DNA of 64,000 bases from Micromonospora parathelypteridis (GCF_014201145.1 NZ_JACHDP010000001.1:3782001-3846000), one strand, 5' to 3'. Shown: positions 49,892 to 58,483, counted from the first letter of the stretch. A program made the numbers and translations. The notes: generated by a model not told the origin, from the sequence alone.

Positions 49892-50268
49892 ATGGCAGGC
49901 CCTGACCAGCAATAACCCAGCCAGGGCCTCGACGTCTGTCGATCCGATTTCAATCGTCCCCGCAAGCACGCGGCCGACGCTGCTGTCTTCCTGGCGGTGC
50001 GGCTGGTTGGGCGCTGGCCGGTGTCGTTGTGCATGGCTGGCGAGTCGCGTCGGCCCTGGTGGGCGCCATCATTTCGTCCCGGGCCATGAGCGCGAGACCG
50101 TGCGTCCGCTGGTCGAGTTGGTAGGTGGGCTTCGGCGGCACCATCAATGTAGGCATTGTGCGGAACGGAACGTTCCGCTACGCTGGGAGGTAGCGGAACG
50201 GCATGTTCGGTTCCGGACCGCCAGCAAGATCGCACCAGCTTCCGCCCGCCCGCTATCGAGGAGAGACG
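49892..50268. other. Intergenic region after tRNA-Arg
   Basis: No integrase or attachment repeat is seen beside the tRNA. A minus-strand frame (49950-50156) looks random. The right half carries the palindromes at 50166-50200 and the promoter of the next gene. Confidence 0.5.
50166..50200 (+). promoter_or_regulatory. Overlapping palindromes, candidate repressor operator
   Basis: CGGAACGTTCCG (50166-50177) is a perfect 12-bp palindrome. CGTTCCGCTAC (50171-50181) is repeated inverted as GTAGCGGAACG (50190-50200) after an 8-base gap. A TetR- or HTH-type dimer could bind both. No cognate regulator gene adjoins. Confidence 0.6.
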
Positions 50269-50862
50269 ATGAACGCGACCAGCTCTTGGGCGATCCTGGA
50301 CCGTGCCCACACCGCACTGCGCGACGTAACCGCCGCGCTGACCGCCGCAGACCTCGGCCAGCCGACTCCCTGCGCCGAGTGGAACGTCGCACAGGTCCTT
50401 CAGCACTCGGCCGGCGACCAGCTCGCCTACGTCGCGGCGATCACTGGGCAGAACGGCCCGACGGAGAACCCGTTCACCCCGTCGGGCGTGCTGGCAGGCA
50501 CCCCGGCTGAGCTGGTGGAGCCGACCCTCACCGCCTCGGCCGCCGCGTTCGCCACTGTCGACCCGGCCGACAAGGCTCCCACCCCGCTGCCGCACGGTGC
50601 CCTGCCCGCCGCAACGGCGGCCGGTGCCGCCGCCCTCGACGCCGGTGTTCACGCCTGGGACATCGCGATCGCGACCGGTCAGCCGTCGCCGCTTGACGAC
50701 GACCTCGCGGCGCAACTCCTGCCCGTGGCGAGGGCGATCGTCGAGCTGTTGCGCCCATACGGCGCCTACGCGCCCGCGCTGGAGCCCCGCGAGAACGACG
50801 GCCCGGTGGCGGAACTGCTCCGCTACCTCGGCCGCGACCCACACTGGACGCCGGCGAGCTGA
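50269..50862 (+). CDS. TIGR03086-type / mycothiol-dependent maleylpyruvate isomerase-like protein
   Basis: A 197-residue DinB-fold protein. AILDRAHTALRDVTAALTAADLGQPTPCAEWNVAQVLQHSAGDQLAYV is the family's N-terminal helix bundle, with the metal-ligand pattern H (LQHSAGD), and AGVHAWDIAIATGQ supplies the second His. It may be a mycothiol-dependent isomerase or bacillithiol/mycothiol transferase-type enzyme. ATG at 50269 preceded by GAGGAG. A pair of palindromes lies upstream. Specific reaction unknown. Confidence 0.85.
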   Translation: MNATSSWAILDRAHTALRDVTAALTAADLGQPTPCAEWNVAQVLQHSAGDQLAYVAAITGQNGPTENPFTPSGVLAGTPAELVEPTLTASAAAFATVDPADKAPTPLPHGALPAATAAGAAALDAGVHAWDIAIATGQPSPLDDDLAAQLLPVARAIVELLRPYGAYAPALEPRENDGPVAELLRYLGRDPHWTPAS

Positions 50863-50916
50863 TCCGTCCCGGTCGGCCCGGACCGGCCTCGCCTTCTCCT
50901 GCCGACGGGCCGTCGA

Positions 50917-52200
50917 TTACCGGTCAGGTGTCGTGATTCCGGGGAGACCGTGCCCATGGTCCGGATACCTGCTCGCCCTCTCGGGCGAACCTGTCCGGGC
51001 CGGATCGATGTCGTGGCTCGTGACACCGCGCCCGGTCAGGACGGCATCGCGCTGAAGGACCACCGTGGGTGCCTCGTGCGGCGCCAGCGGTGCTTGCGGC
51101 CCCTGCGGTGCGGGCGGGACACGGCGCGGGTAGAGGTTGCGCAGGAACCGCTCCACCGGGTGTTCGACCCATCGGTAGCAGGCCCACGCCAGGGCGATGC
51201 CCAGCACCGTCCAGACCAGCAGCACCTTGAGGTTCATCCAGCTCGCAGGGCCGGTCTTCACCGTGCCCATCAGCCAGTAGATGACCGACAGGTGGACCAG
51301 GTAGAAGGCGTAGGACCAGGCGCCGAGGGAGACCAACGGCTTGCTGCGGAGGAACGACGGCCGCCCGGAGACGTCGCGAAGCGCCGCCGCGAGCACCACG
51401 AGCACACAGGCGGGGATCAGACCCTGCTGCGACCAGTGCGCAGCCCACCAGCCCTGCCGTGCACCCCACCACAGCAGCAGCACCGATGCCGGCACCGTTG
51501 CCAGGGCGAGCCACAGATTGATTCGTGGCCGCCATCCGCGTAGGAGCGCAGCGGCGGCGATCATTCCCAGCAGGAATTCGATGAATCGGACCGGCGGGAA
51601 ACGGATGAACCAGGAGAGCTGGATCCAGTACTGCTTCGGGTCGATGAAATCCTGCACGAAGAACCAGTAGGCCCACTCGATGGCCATGCCGGCCGCAGCG
51701 ATGATCGCGAGCGCTGGCAGCCGCAGCCGCAGCAGCGGCCGGATGATGAACGGGAACAGCAGGTAGAAGAACGCTTCGCAGGAGACCGACCAGGCCACCG
51801 GGTTGGCGACGAGATGGGCCGCCGGGGGGAACCACGACTCGGTCAGCGACAGACTCAGCAGGGTGCGTTTCCAGGAGTCGTGCCAGACCTGGTCGAAGGC
51901 CACCCAGGCGATGACGGTGCTGACCGCGAGAGCGGGCCAGACCCGGGCGAACCGGCGCCAGTAGAACGTCCCGGTGCTCACCGAGGGGGAGAACGACCAG
52001 GTCAGCACGAAGCCCGAGAGAACATAGAAGAACGTGACCCCGGCGTCACCGAATCGGAAGAAGTCGCCGAGCCTGATGTCATTGACCGTGGGCAACTTGA
52101 TGATCTGGTTAGCGTGGAACAGGAACACGGCGAACGCTGCAAACCAGCGCAGCCCGGTCAGTGACTCAACCCGGGGCATACGTTCTTTGGGAGAACTCAT
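50917..52200 (-). CDS. Acyltransferase-3 (OafA/YrhL-type) integral membrane protein
   Basis: A 427-residue membrane acyltransferase. RVESLTGLRWFAAFAVFLFHA (catalytic-type His near TM1), FFRFGDAGVTFFYVLSGFVLTW, and NPVAWSVSCEAFFYLLFPFI are the family signatures. Ten or so membrane helices. The C-terminal tail is Pro-rich and cytoplasmic. It O-acylates a sugar, glycopeptide or lipid outside or inside the membrane; the substrate is unknown. ATG at 52200 chosen because the family core starts at residue 10. Confidence 0.9.
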   Translation of the reverse strand: MSSPKERMPRVESLTGLRWFAAFAVFLFHANQIIKLPTVNDIRLGDFFRFGDAGVTFFYVLSGFVLTWSFSPSVSTGTFYWRRFARVWPALAVSTVIAWVAFDQVWHDSWKRTLLSLSLTESWFPPAAHLVANPVAWSVSCEAFFYLLFPFIIRPLLRLRLPALAIIAAAGMAIEWAYWFFVQDFIDPKQYWIQLSWFIRFPPVRFIEFLLGMIAAAALLRGWRPRINLWLALATVPASVLLLWWGARQGWWAAHWSQQGLIPACVLVVLAAALRDVSGRPSFLRSKPLVSLGAWSYAFYLVHLSVIYWLMGTVKTGPASWMNLKVLLVWTVLGIALAWACYRWVEHPVERFLRNLYPRRVPPAPQGPQAPLAPHEAPTVVLQRDAVLTGRGVTSHDIDPARTGSPERASRYPDHGHGLPGITTPDR

Positions 52201-52304
52201 CGTGATGTAGCACCTTTGGGGCATCCGCGTGACCGGGGGTCGGCTGGGGCTCCAGGCATAATGCCAGGTTTCCCGGTGGCGTGGCGGACGGGCCAGGCTG
52301 CTGC

Positions 52305-52652
52305 TCAGTGGTAGCCCAGGTTCACGACCAGTGCGGCCACCACGGTGGTGAAGAACACCGCCCACCCCACGAGCTGGCGGGAACCCACCCGCAGGTGCGC
52401 GATGAGCGCACCGACGAAGTACAGCACGAGGCCAGCGGCGGCGAGCGTCCCCAACAGTGGCACGGCGAACCCGGCCAGCAGTCCCAGAGAGCCGGCCGCC
52501 AGCACCATGCCCAACCGTGGCACCCACGACCGGGGTATCCGCTTCATGTCCGCCTGGGCCTTCGGGTAGTCGTGGCCGATCAGGTAGGTGACCGCGGCGA
52601 TGCCGGTGAAGACCGAGGCGAGGATGGTGACCGTGACGTACGCGGCGAACAT
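52305..52652 (-). CDS. DoxX-like small membrane protein
   Basis: A 115-residue protein with four membrane helices (FAAYVTVTILASVFTGIAAVTYLIG, GMVLAAGSLGLLAGFAVPLLG, TLAAAGLVLYFVGALIAHL, LVGWAVFFTTVVAALVVNLGYH). The pattern and length fit the DoxX-like family. ATG at 52652 preceded by AAGGAGGG at correct spacing; an upstream ATG was rejected because the added 35 residues are Ser/Thr-rich without function. Role unknown. Confidence 0.85.
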   Translation of the reverse strand: MFAAYVTVTILASVFTGIAAVTYLIGHDYPKAQADMKRIPRSWVPRLGMVLAAGSLGLLAGFAVPLLGTLAAAGLVLYFVGALIAHLRVGSRQLVGWAVFFTTVVAALVVNLGYH

Positions 52653-52780
52653 GTTGCCCTCCTTGGTGGCTGTCTGCCTCAAGGACGGGGTGGCGCTGCG
52701 GAATGTTACCTGCGCTGCTGTGACCTGAGACACTGTCTGGCCGCACGCCGAAACCACGCCGCGCCGGTTACGAAATCAAA

Positions 52781-52810
52781 GCGTGGGCCACGGAAAACCG
52801 CAGCCCACGC
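52781..52810 (-). terminator. Rho-independent terminator for the lipoprotein gene
   Basis: GCGTGGGC (52781-52788) pairs with GCCCACGC (52803-52810). On the minus strand the hairpin is followed by TTTGATTTC, a T-rich tract, and it begins 32 bases past the lipoprotein stop. Confidence 0.85.
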
Positions 52811-52841
52811 TCGACGGTGACGCCCAGGACGTGCCAGCGCG

Positions 52842-53609
52842 TCAGAAGTACTTGTACATCTCCTCGGAGGCCGCTTCGGTCTCGCCGGCCGGCGGTGCTT
52901 CCACCGTGACGGGCTTGCCGAAGTCGCTCATGCGCATCTCGGTGACGAGGTCACCCAGCGACTTCGTGGCAATCGTGTAGGAGAGCGCGGTGAGGCGCCC
53001 CTCGGCGTCGAGAGTCGCTTCGAACGGGATCGCCGTCGGGTCCTTCGCCAGCTTGGCGGACGACTCGAGGCCTTCCCGCATGCCGGCCTCGGTGCTGGCG
53101 GCCTCGGCGGCCTTACCCAGGTCGGCGACGCCGGTGTAACGGCCGTCGCTCACCTCCTGGGCGGACACGACGCCGCCGATGATGCCGGTCTGCGACTTCA
53201 TGTCGAAGGACTGGCGCAGCGAGCTGTTCGGCTTGAGCTTGGTGAGGTCGAGCTTCATCCACGGCTTCTCACCCTCGAGCGAGTCCGACTTGAGGTAGGC
53301 GGCGTCGCCGATCAGCCGCGCCTCGATCGGTTCCGGGGCCTTGCCGGTGATGAGGAACATGCGGGCGGCGGGGTCCATCTTCCCGCTGAGGGTGATCGAC
53401 TGGTTGCCGGCCTTGACCGAGGCCTCCATGCTGAGCTGTCCAGCGAGGCTGCGGTCCATGCCCTGCTTGATGGCGGCGACCGGCTCGAGTTTGGACGTTG
53501 CCGGGGCGGCGGACGGAGCGGACGCCCCCGGGTCGTCGGAGTTGGTGCCGCAGCCACTGATGAGGGCGACGGCGAGAGCAATCGAAAGGGTAGGGATCAG
53601 TCGGCGCAT
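52842..53609 (-). CDS. LppX/LprAFG-like exported lipoprotein
   Basis: A 255-residue lipoprotein. The signal RRLIPTLSIALAVALISGC ends in lipobox LISG-C (about residue 20). A beta-rich cup domain follows: AIKQGMDRSLAGQLSMEASVKAGNQSITLSGKMDPAARMFLITG, DAAYLKSDSLEGEKPWMKLDLTKL, GRYTGVADLGKAAEA, and FEATLDAEGRLTALSYTIATKSLG. LppX/LprG proteins carry glycolipids in mycobacteria; in other actinomycetes the ligand is unknown. ATG at 53609. It is monocistronic, ends in a terminator, and is 85 bases downstream of clpP on the same strand. Confidence 0.88.
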   Translation of the reverse strand: MRRLIPTLSIALAVALISGCGTNSDDPGASAPSAAPATSKLEPVAAIKQGMDRSLAGQLSMEASVKAGNQSITLSGKMDPAARMFLITGKAPEPIEARLIGDAAYLKSDSLEGEKPWMKLDLTKLKPNSSLRQSFDMKSQTGIIGGVVSAQEVSDGRYTGVADLGKAAEAASTEAGMREGLESSAKLAKDPTAIPFEATLDAEGRLTALSYTIATKSLGDLVTEMRMSDFGKPVTVEAPPAGETEAASEEMYKYF

Positions 53610-53694
53610 AGACGTGACCCTAATAGGCGACCGCCACCGGATTTCCGCGAGAGGCGGCAGCGCCACGCACGGTAGGGCGCGGCAGCCGCCGGCA

Positions 53695-54294
53695 TCAGAC
53701 CGTCGGTAGCTGTTCGGCTCGGCTGAGCACCTCATCGATCAGGCCGTACTCCCGAGCCTGCTCGGCCGTGAACCAACGGTCCCGGTCCCAGTCCTGCTGA
53801 ATCTCGTCGAGCGTCCGTCCACTGTGCTGTGCGATCAGCTCCTGCATCGTCCGCTTCACGTGCAGCATGTTCTCCGCCTGGATGGTGATGTCCGCGGCGG
53901 TTCCGCCCATCCCGCCGGACGGCTGATGCATCATGATCCGCGAATGCGGCAGCGCGTACCGCTTGCCGGCCGCGCCCGCACAGAGCAGGAACTGCCCCAT
54001 CGAGCCGGCGAACCCGAGCGCCAGCGTCGCCACGTCGTTGCGGACGTATCGCATCGTGTCGTAGACCGCCATCCCCGCACTCACCGACCCGCCCGGCGAG
54101 TTGATGTAGAGGAAGATGTCCCGGTCGGCGTCCTCGGCGGCGAGCAGCAGGATCTGCGCACAGATCTGGTTGGCCGACTCCTCCGTCACCTCGGTGCCGA
54201 GGAAGACGATCCGCTCACGCAACAGCCGCTCGAACACCTGGTCACCGAAGGACGGCTGCCCGCCGTCCAGCATTCGCACGTCGTACCCGATCAT
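53695..54294 (-). CDS. clpP3: ATP-dependent Clp protease proteolytic subunit, ClpP3-type
   Basis: A 199-residue serine protease subunit. The catalytic Ser is in LGFAGSMGQFLLCAGA, the His in SRIMMHQPSGGMGG, and the Asp in QDWDRDRWFTAEQA. DIFLYINSPGGSVSAGMAVYDTM is conserved. The active-site GFAGSM replaces the canonical GQAASM of ClpP1/2, which fits the ClpP3/ClpP4 branch of actinomycetes. PopR boxes lie 96-125 bases upstream of the ATG and popR lies directly upstream, so the gene is predicted to be induced by PopR. No clpP4 partner follows; the next gene is a lipoprotein. Confidence 0.93.
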   Translation of the reverse strand: MIGYDVRMLDGGQPSFGDQVFERLLRERIVFLGTEVTEESANQICAQILLLAAEDADRDIFLYINSPGGSVSAGMAVYDTMRYVRNDVATLALGFAGSMGQFLLCAGAAGKRYALPHSRIMMHQPSGGMGGTAADITIQAENMLHVKRTMQELIAQHSGRTLDEIQQDWDRDRWFTAEQAREYGLIDEVLSRAEQLPTV

Positions 54295-54389
54295 GTGCCG
54301 TCGCCTTCCGCCACGCCGGCGGGCGGTGGGACCGCCCGGTGAACCGGCCCCTTCAGCGTGCGTGCGACGGCAGTGGCTGGACCAGGGAT

Positions 54390-54419
54390 TCTGCCGCCGG
54401 CAGATCCGCCGACGGCAGA
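54390..54419 (-). promoter_or_regulatory. Tandem PopR-box pair upstream of clpP3
   Basis: TCTGCC-GCC-GGCAGA (54390-54404) and TCCGCC-GAC-GGCAGA (54405-54419) are adjacent 15-bp palindromes. The form TCTGCC-N3-GGCAGA is the reported PopR target at Streptomyces clpP3. The first copy is exact; the second has one mismatch. They lie between popR and clpP3. Confidence 0.85.
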
Positions 54420-54430
54420 ACCGACGCGGC

Positions 54431-54928
54431 CTATGCGGCGGTCAGCCGCCGCAGGCCCAGGCGGGTCTGCGTGCTGTCGGCCAGGGCGGCGGTACGCGGA
54501 CCGGGGCGCGAGCCACCAGCGGAGGCCATCGTGTCGACGCTGAGGGCCGGCTCGTTCGCCCCCGGCCCGCGGTGCAGGACGAACCCGCCGATGCGTGGAC
54601 CCACCAGCAGGGTGGCGTTGCCGATTTCGCGTCGAGTCGCGTCGACCCGCTCCAGGTGGGTCAGCACGGCGCGCGGCGCGGACGGAAGGCGAGGCTCGAC
54701 CCGGCGCATGTCGTCGCGGGCCTCCCCGAGCAGGTCGGCGAGGCTGATGCCGAGCGCCCGGCAGATCGCCGCGAGCACCTCGGACGAGGCCTCCTTGCGG
54801 CCCCGCTCCACCTCCGACAGGTAGGGCACCGAGACGTCGGCCGACGCGGCCACCTCGCGCAGCGTGCGGCCCTGACGCTGGCGGTGGCGGCGCAGCACCC
54901 CGCCGATCACTCGTCGTAGTAACGACAT
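54431..54928 (-). CDS. popR: PopR/ClgR-type XRE activator of clp genes
   Basis: A 165-residue regulator. MSLLRRVIGGVLRRHRQRQGRTLREVAASADVSVPYLSEVERGRKEASSEVLAAICRALGISLADLL is the ClgR/PopR helix-turn-helix. The protein ends in TAA residues (LRRLTAA); in Streptomyces, two terminal alanines target PopR for ClpP degradation. That feature, with the adjacent PopR boxes, favours PopR over ClgR. It activates clpP3 when the main ClpP is absent or busy. ATG at 54928 preceded by GAGG. Confidence 0.88.
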   Translation of the reverse strand: MSLLRRVIGGVLRRHRQRQGRTLREVAASADVSVPYLSEVERGRKEASSEVLAAICRALGISLADLLGEARDDMRRVEPRLPSAPRAVLTHLERVDATRREIGNATLLVGPRIGGFVLHRGPGANEPALSVDTMASAGGSRPGPRTAALADSTQTRLGLRRLTAA

Positions 54929-55121
54929 GGGACCTCACCCTCGCGGTCGTCGTCGGCGAACACTCCCATCATGCCCGCTGCCGGACCCGTCGGCGGTCCC
55001 GTGCGGTCCCGGTGCCGTTTGGACCGGTGCCGGTTGTCCGCTGTGCAACCCGGACGTCCCGGGCACGAAGTACCCGCTATGTTGTGGGCGTGCAGGCGAC
55101 GGTGGCGGAACAGGTTCGACG

Positions 55122-56135
55122 GTGATCCATTTTCCCGCGCAGCGCCGGGGCCCGCTGAGCGCGCTGAGCCTCCGGCTCGCCGCTGCCCTGGGCCTGGTCT
55201 TCGCCGTGGTCGCCGCGGTTTACCTGGGCCGGGACGGCTACCGCGATGTCAACGAGGATGGCCTCACCCTGCTCGACTGCTTCTACTACGCGGTCGTGTC
55301 GCTCTCGACCACCGGCTACGGGGACATCACCCCGGCCGCGCCGTCGGCCCGGCTGGTCAACGTCCTCTTCATCACCCCGGCCCGCGTGATCTTCCTGATC
55401 ATCCTGGTCGGCACCACCCTGGAAGTTCTGACCGAGCAGTACCGGACCGGCCGTCGCCTGTCGCGGTGGAGGAGAGCCGTGAAGGACCACGTCATCATCT
55501 GCGGCTACGGCACCAAGGGGCGCAGCGCGGTCTCCGCCCTGATGGAGAACGGTCTGGATCGGTCGCGGATCGTGGTGGTGGAGCGCAGTGCCGCCGCCCT
55601 GCGGCAGGCCACCTCGGCCGGGCTGGTGGCGATCGAGGGCTCGGCGACCCGCTCGTCGGTGTTGAACGAGGCGCACGTCAAGAACGCGAAGGCCGTGATC
55701 ATCGCGACCGACAGTGACGACGCTTCGGTGCTGGTCGCGCTGACGGTACGGCAGCTCACCGCCGGGCAGGTCCGGATCATCGCGGCGGCACGGGAGGCGG
55801 AGAACGCGCCGTTGCTCAAGCAGAGCGGCGCACACCACGTGATCGTCTCCTCGGCGACCGCGGGCCGGCTGCTCGGCCTGTCCACCTCGGCGCCGCCGCT
55901 GATCGACGTCGTGGAGGATCTGCTCACTCCGGGCCAGGGCATGGCGCTGGCGATGCGTTCGGCGGAGCGGGATGAGGTAGGCCGCTCGCCGCGCGAGCTG
56001 GAGTCACTGGTGATCGCCCTGGTGCGGCGGGGCAAGGTGGTCACCCTGGCCGACCGGGCCGGCGCGGTGATCGAGACCGGCGACATGTTGGTGCACGTGC
56101 GCGACGACCGCCCGCAGTCGGCGACGACCGCCTGA
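55122..56135 (+). CDS. Potassium channel with RCK (TrkA-N) domain
   Basis: A 337-residue two-TM K+ channel. TM1 is LSLRLAAALGLVFAVVAAVYLG, the selectivity filter is STTGYGDITP, and TM2 is LFITPARVIFLIILVGTTL. A cytoplasmic RCK/TrkA-N domain (VIICGYGTKGRSAVSALMENG) binds NAD or nucleotide, and a TrkA-C part ends the protein (SLVIALVRRGKVVTLADR). GTG start at 55122 was chosen because the upstream frame is Cys/Pro-rich and not channel-like. It gates on ligand binding to maintain cytoplasmic K+. Confidence 0.9.
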   Translation: MIHFPAQRRGPLSALSLRLAAALGLVFAVVAAVYLGRDGYRDVNEDGLTLLDCFYYAVVSLSTTGYGDITPAAPSARLVNVLFITPARVIFLIILVGTTLEVLTEQYRTGRRLSRWRRAVKDHVIICGYGTKGRSAVSALMENGLDRSRIVVVERSAAALRQATSAGLVAIEGSATRSSVLNEAHVKNAKAVIIATDSDDASVLVALTVRQLTAGQVRIIAAAREAENAPLLKQSGAHHVIVSSATAGRLLGLSTSAPPLIDVVEDLLTPGQGMALAMRSAERDEVGRSPRELESLVIALVRRGKVVTLADRAGAVIETGDMLVHVRDDRPQSATTA

Positions 56136-56171
56136 CCGTTCCGCCGCCGCCCTGGCTGGCAGTTTGCGGCG

Positions 56172-56651
56172 TCAGAGCGGGTCGTCGGCCGCGCAGATCG
56201 CCGCGGTGCAGTCCGTCGGCGTCGTGGCGGCGGCCCGCCGAAGCAGCTCGTAGAGCGTCTCCCGCTCGGTGGGATCCAGTGCCCCCAGCACCTCGTTCTC
56301 GGCACCGGCGAGGGCGCATTCGGCCTCACTGAGGCGCTTCGCCCCGTCTTGGGTGAGTTCGACGACGTGTCGGCGGCGGTCCTCGGGTGAGCGGCGCCGC
56401 TCGACCAGCTGTTCCGCTTCCAGGTCGTTGAGCAGCCCGACGATGTTGGTGCTGTCCATTTCGAGGATGGTGGCGAGCGCCTGTTGGCTGGTGCCGCCGC
56501 CGGCCCGCAGCACGGTGAGCGCGACGAGATGCCGGGGGCGCAGGCCCAGCGGCGCCAGCACCGTCTCGGACCGCAGTCGCATCCGCCGGGCCAGGTGATC
56601 CAGGAGTGCGCCCGAACGGTGCTCCGAGGGGTCAAGCGGCGGGGCGGACAT
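56172..56651 (-). CDS. MarR-family transcriptional regulator
   Basis: A 159-residue winged-helix regulator: LRPRHLVALTVLRAGGGTSQQALATILEMDSTNIVGLLNDLEAEQLVERRRSPEDRRRHVVELT, with the DxRxR-type wing. The C-terminal helices dimerise; a Cys in TDCTAAICAADDPL may be redox active. ATG at 56651, though a longer start (MFQRLGRLGH) is possible. It is divergent from the azoreductase at 56734 and is its likely repressor; the gap has a TATAAA-type -10 region. Confidence 0.9.
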   Translation of the reverse strand: MSAPPLDPSEHRSGALLDHLARRMRLRSETVLAPLGLRPRHLVALTVLRAGGGTSQQALATILEMDSTNIVGLLNDLEAEQLVERRRSPEDRRRHVVELTQDGAKRLSEAECALAGAENEVLGALDPTERETLYELLRRAAATTPTDCTAAICAADDPL

Positions 56652-56733
56652 GTGACCCAGTCTACCGAGCCGCTGGAACATCTGCCTGCTATAAATAGTT
56701 GATGCTGCACAGACGATCCTTGGAGGAGGAATA

Positions 56734-57378
56734 ATGCATCTGCTGCATATCGACTCAAGCATTCGGGGTGACTGGTCGGTCAGCCGGCGGCTCACCGCCC
56801 GCGCGGTCGCCACGTGGCGTGCGGCGCATCCGGACGGCACGGTGACCTACCGGGACCTGGGCGCAGAACCGCTGCCGCACCTGGACGCGGCGGGCGGGCT
56901 GGCCCGGATGACGCCGCCGGACCAGCACAGCCCGGCGCAGCGTGAATCCTGGGAGCTCAGCGAGCGGCTGGTCGACGAGGTGAAGCAGGCCGACGTGGTG
57001 CTGCTCGGGCTGCCGCTCTACAACTACGGCGCGCCCAGCAGTGTCAAGGCGTGGGTCGACCACCTGATCCTGCCCGGCCTGGCCTACGACCCGACGACCC
57101 AGCAGGGCCTGCTCGGCGAGCGCGAGTTCGTCGTGCTGGCGACCCGGGGTGGCGGCTACGGCGAGGGCACCCCGCGCAACGGCTGGGACCACGCCGAGCC
57201 GTGGCTCCCGCACGGCCTGTCGCTGACCGGCATGGAGCCGCGCTTCATCAGCACCGAGCTGACTCTGGCCCCCTCCGTCCCGGCGATGGCCGAGTTGATC
57301 CCGCTGCACGAGGCGAGCCTCGCGGCGACCGAGAAGGAGATCGACAACCTCTGGACGCCGGCCTCCGCCCAGCGCTGA
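56734..57378 (+). CDS. FMN-dependent NADH-azoreductase / NAD(P)H dehydrogenase (AzoR family)
   Basis: A 214-residue flavodoxin-fold enzyme. HLLHIDSSIRGDWSVSRRLTARAVATWR is the FMN-phosphate loop, LPLYNYGAPSSVKAWVDHLILPG the flavin-contact region, and ATRGGGYGEG the second. It reduces quinones and azo compounds with NADH. ATG at 56734 with GGAGGAGG upstream; a TATAAA at 56690-56695 may be the -10. Its neighbour MarR regulator probably responds to quinones. A strong terminator follows. Confidence 0.9.
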   Translation: MHLLHIDSSIRGDWSVSRRLTARAVATWRAAHPDGTVTYRDLGAEPLPHLDAAGGLARMTPPDQHSPAQRESWELSERLVDEVKQADVVLLGLPLYNYGAPSSVKAWVDHLILPGLAYDPTTQQGLLGEREFVVLATRGGGYGEGTPRNGWDHAEPWLPHGLSLTGMEPRFISTELTLAPSVPAMAELIPLHEASLAATEKEIDNLWTPASAQR

Positions 57379-57392
57379 ACCAACGCCGGTAC

Positions 57393-57435
57393 GACGAGAG
57401 CGGCCGCCCCCGATCCGGGGACGGCCGCTCTCGTC
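57393..57435. terminator. Bidirectional hairpin terminator, azoR / korB
   Basis: GACGAGAGCGGCCG (57393-57406) and CGGCCGCTCTCGTC (57422-57435) form a perfect 14-bp stem between two convergent genes. Confidence 0.88.
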
Positions 57436-57448
57436 TGGGAAGTTCAGG

Positions 57449-58483
57449 TCAGAGGATCGTCCAGGTGTCGCCGCTGGCCAGCAGCCCGGCGAGCTGCTGC
57501 TCGGGGGTCTTGGTGACCTTCGCCTTGGCGGCCGCGAGCTGACTCTGCACCACGCTGTCGTAGGACGGCCGGTCCACCGAGCGGAACACCCCGATCGGAG
57601 TGTTGCGCAGGTCCAGGCCGGGCAGCCGGGACAGCGCGAAGGCGTACGCCGGGTCGGTCACCGTCGCGTCGTGCACGACGATCTCCTCCGGGCGGACCGA
57701 ACTGGTCTCCCGGACCTCCAGGCCGAACGCGCCCGGCGGGTGCACCACGCAGAACCGACCGTCAGCGCCGAAGGTGATGGGCTGCCCGTGCTCAAGGCGG
57801 ATCAGGTAGTCGTCCCGGGTGGCCGGGTCCTTGAGCTGGTCGAACGCCCCATCGTTGAAGATGTTGCAGTTCTGGTAGATCTCCACGAACGCCGAACCCT
57901 CGTGCTCGGCGGCGGCCCGCAGCACCGACTGCAGGTGCTTGCGGTCGGAGTCGATGGTCCGGCCGACGAAGCTGGCCTCCGCCCCGAGAGCGAGCGAGAG
58001 CGGGTTGAACGGGGCATCCGCCGAGCCGGCCGGAGTCGACTTGGTGACCTTGCCGACCTCGGACGTCGGGGAGTACTGACCCTTGGTCAGACCGTAGATC
58101 CGGTTGTTGAACAGCAGGATCTTGAGGTTGACGTTGCGCCGCAACGCGTGGATCAGGTGGTTGCCACCGATGGACAGGGCGTCACCGTCGCCGGTCACCA
58201 CCCACACCGACAGGTCCGGCCGGGACACCGACAGGCCGGTCGCGATCGCCGGGGCGCGGCCGTGGATCGAGTGCATCCCGTACGTGTTCATGTAGTACGG
58301 GAAGCGGGACGAGCAGCCGATCCCGGAAACGAAGACGGTCCGCTCGCGGGGGATGTTCAGCTCCGGCATGAACTGCTGGATGGCCGCCAGGATGGCGTAG
58401 TCACCGCAGCCGGGGCACCAGCGCACCTCCTGGTCGGACTTGAAGTCCTTGGCGGTGAGCTTGAGAGCGACGGGCTCAGACAT
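57449..58483 (-). CDS. korB: 2-oxoacid:ferredoxin oxidoreductase, beta subunit
   Basis: A 344-residue TPP-binding subunit. VRWCPGCGDYAILAAIQQFM holds the Cys pair for the Fe-S cluster or TPP contact, GIGCSSRFPYYMNTYGMHSIHGRAPAIATGL and WVVTGDGDALSIGGNHLIHALRRN are TPP-binding motifs, and NCNIFNDGAFDQL follows. With KorA it oxidises 2-oxoglutarate or pyruvate with CoA and ferredoxin, an alternative to the dehydrogenase complex. ATG at 58483 overlaps korA by 8 bases. A terminator sits downstream. Confidence 0.95.
   Translation of the reverse strand: MSEPVALKLTAKDFKSDQEVRWCPGCGDYAILAAIQQFMPELNIPRERTVFVSGIGCSSRFPYYMNTYGMHSIHGRAPAIATGLSVSRPDLSVWVVTGDGDALSIGGNHLIHALRRNVNLKILLFNNRIYGLTKGQYSPTSEVGKVTKSTPAGSADAPFNPLSLALGAEASFVGRTIDSDRKHLQSVLRAAAEHEGSAFVEIYQNCNIFNDGAFDQLKDPATRDDYLIRLEHGQPITFGADGRFCVVHPPGAFGLEVRETSSVRPEEIVVHDATVTDPAYAFALSRLPGLDLRNTPIGVFRSVDRPSYDSVVQSQLAAAKAKVTKTPEQQLAGLLASGDTWTIL

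Noticed and set aside
49816..50268. tRNA-Arg as a phage or ICE attachment site
   Set aside because: No integrase, direct repeat of the tRNA 3' end or phage gene was seen nearby.
54971..55717. Arg-rich frame over the potassium channel
   Set aside because: It is a shadow of the channel gene, which carries the TTGYGD filter and RCK domain.
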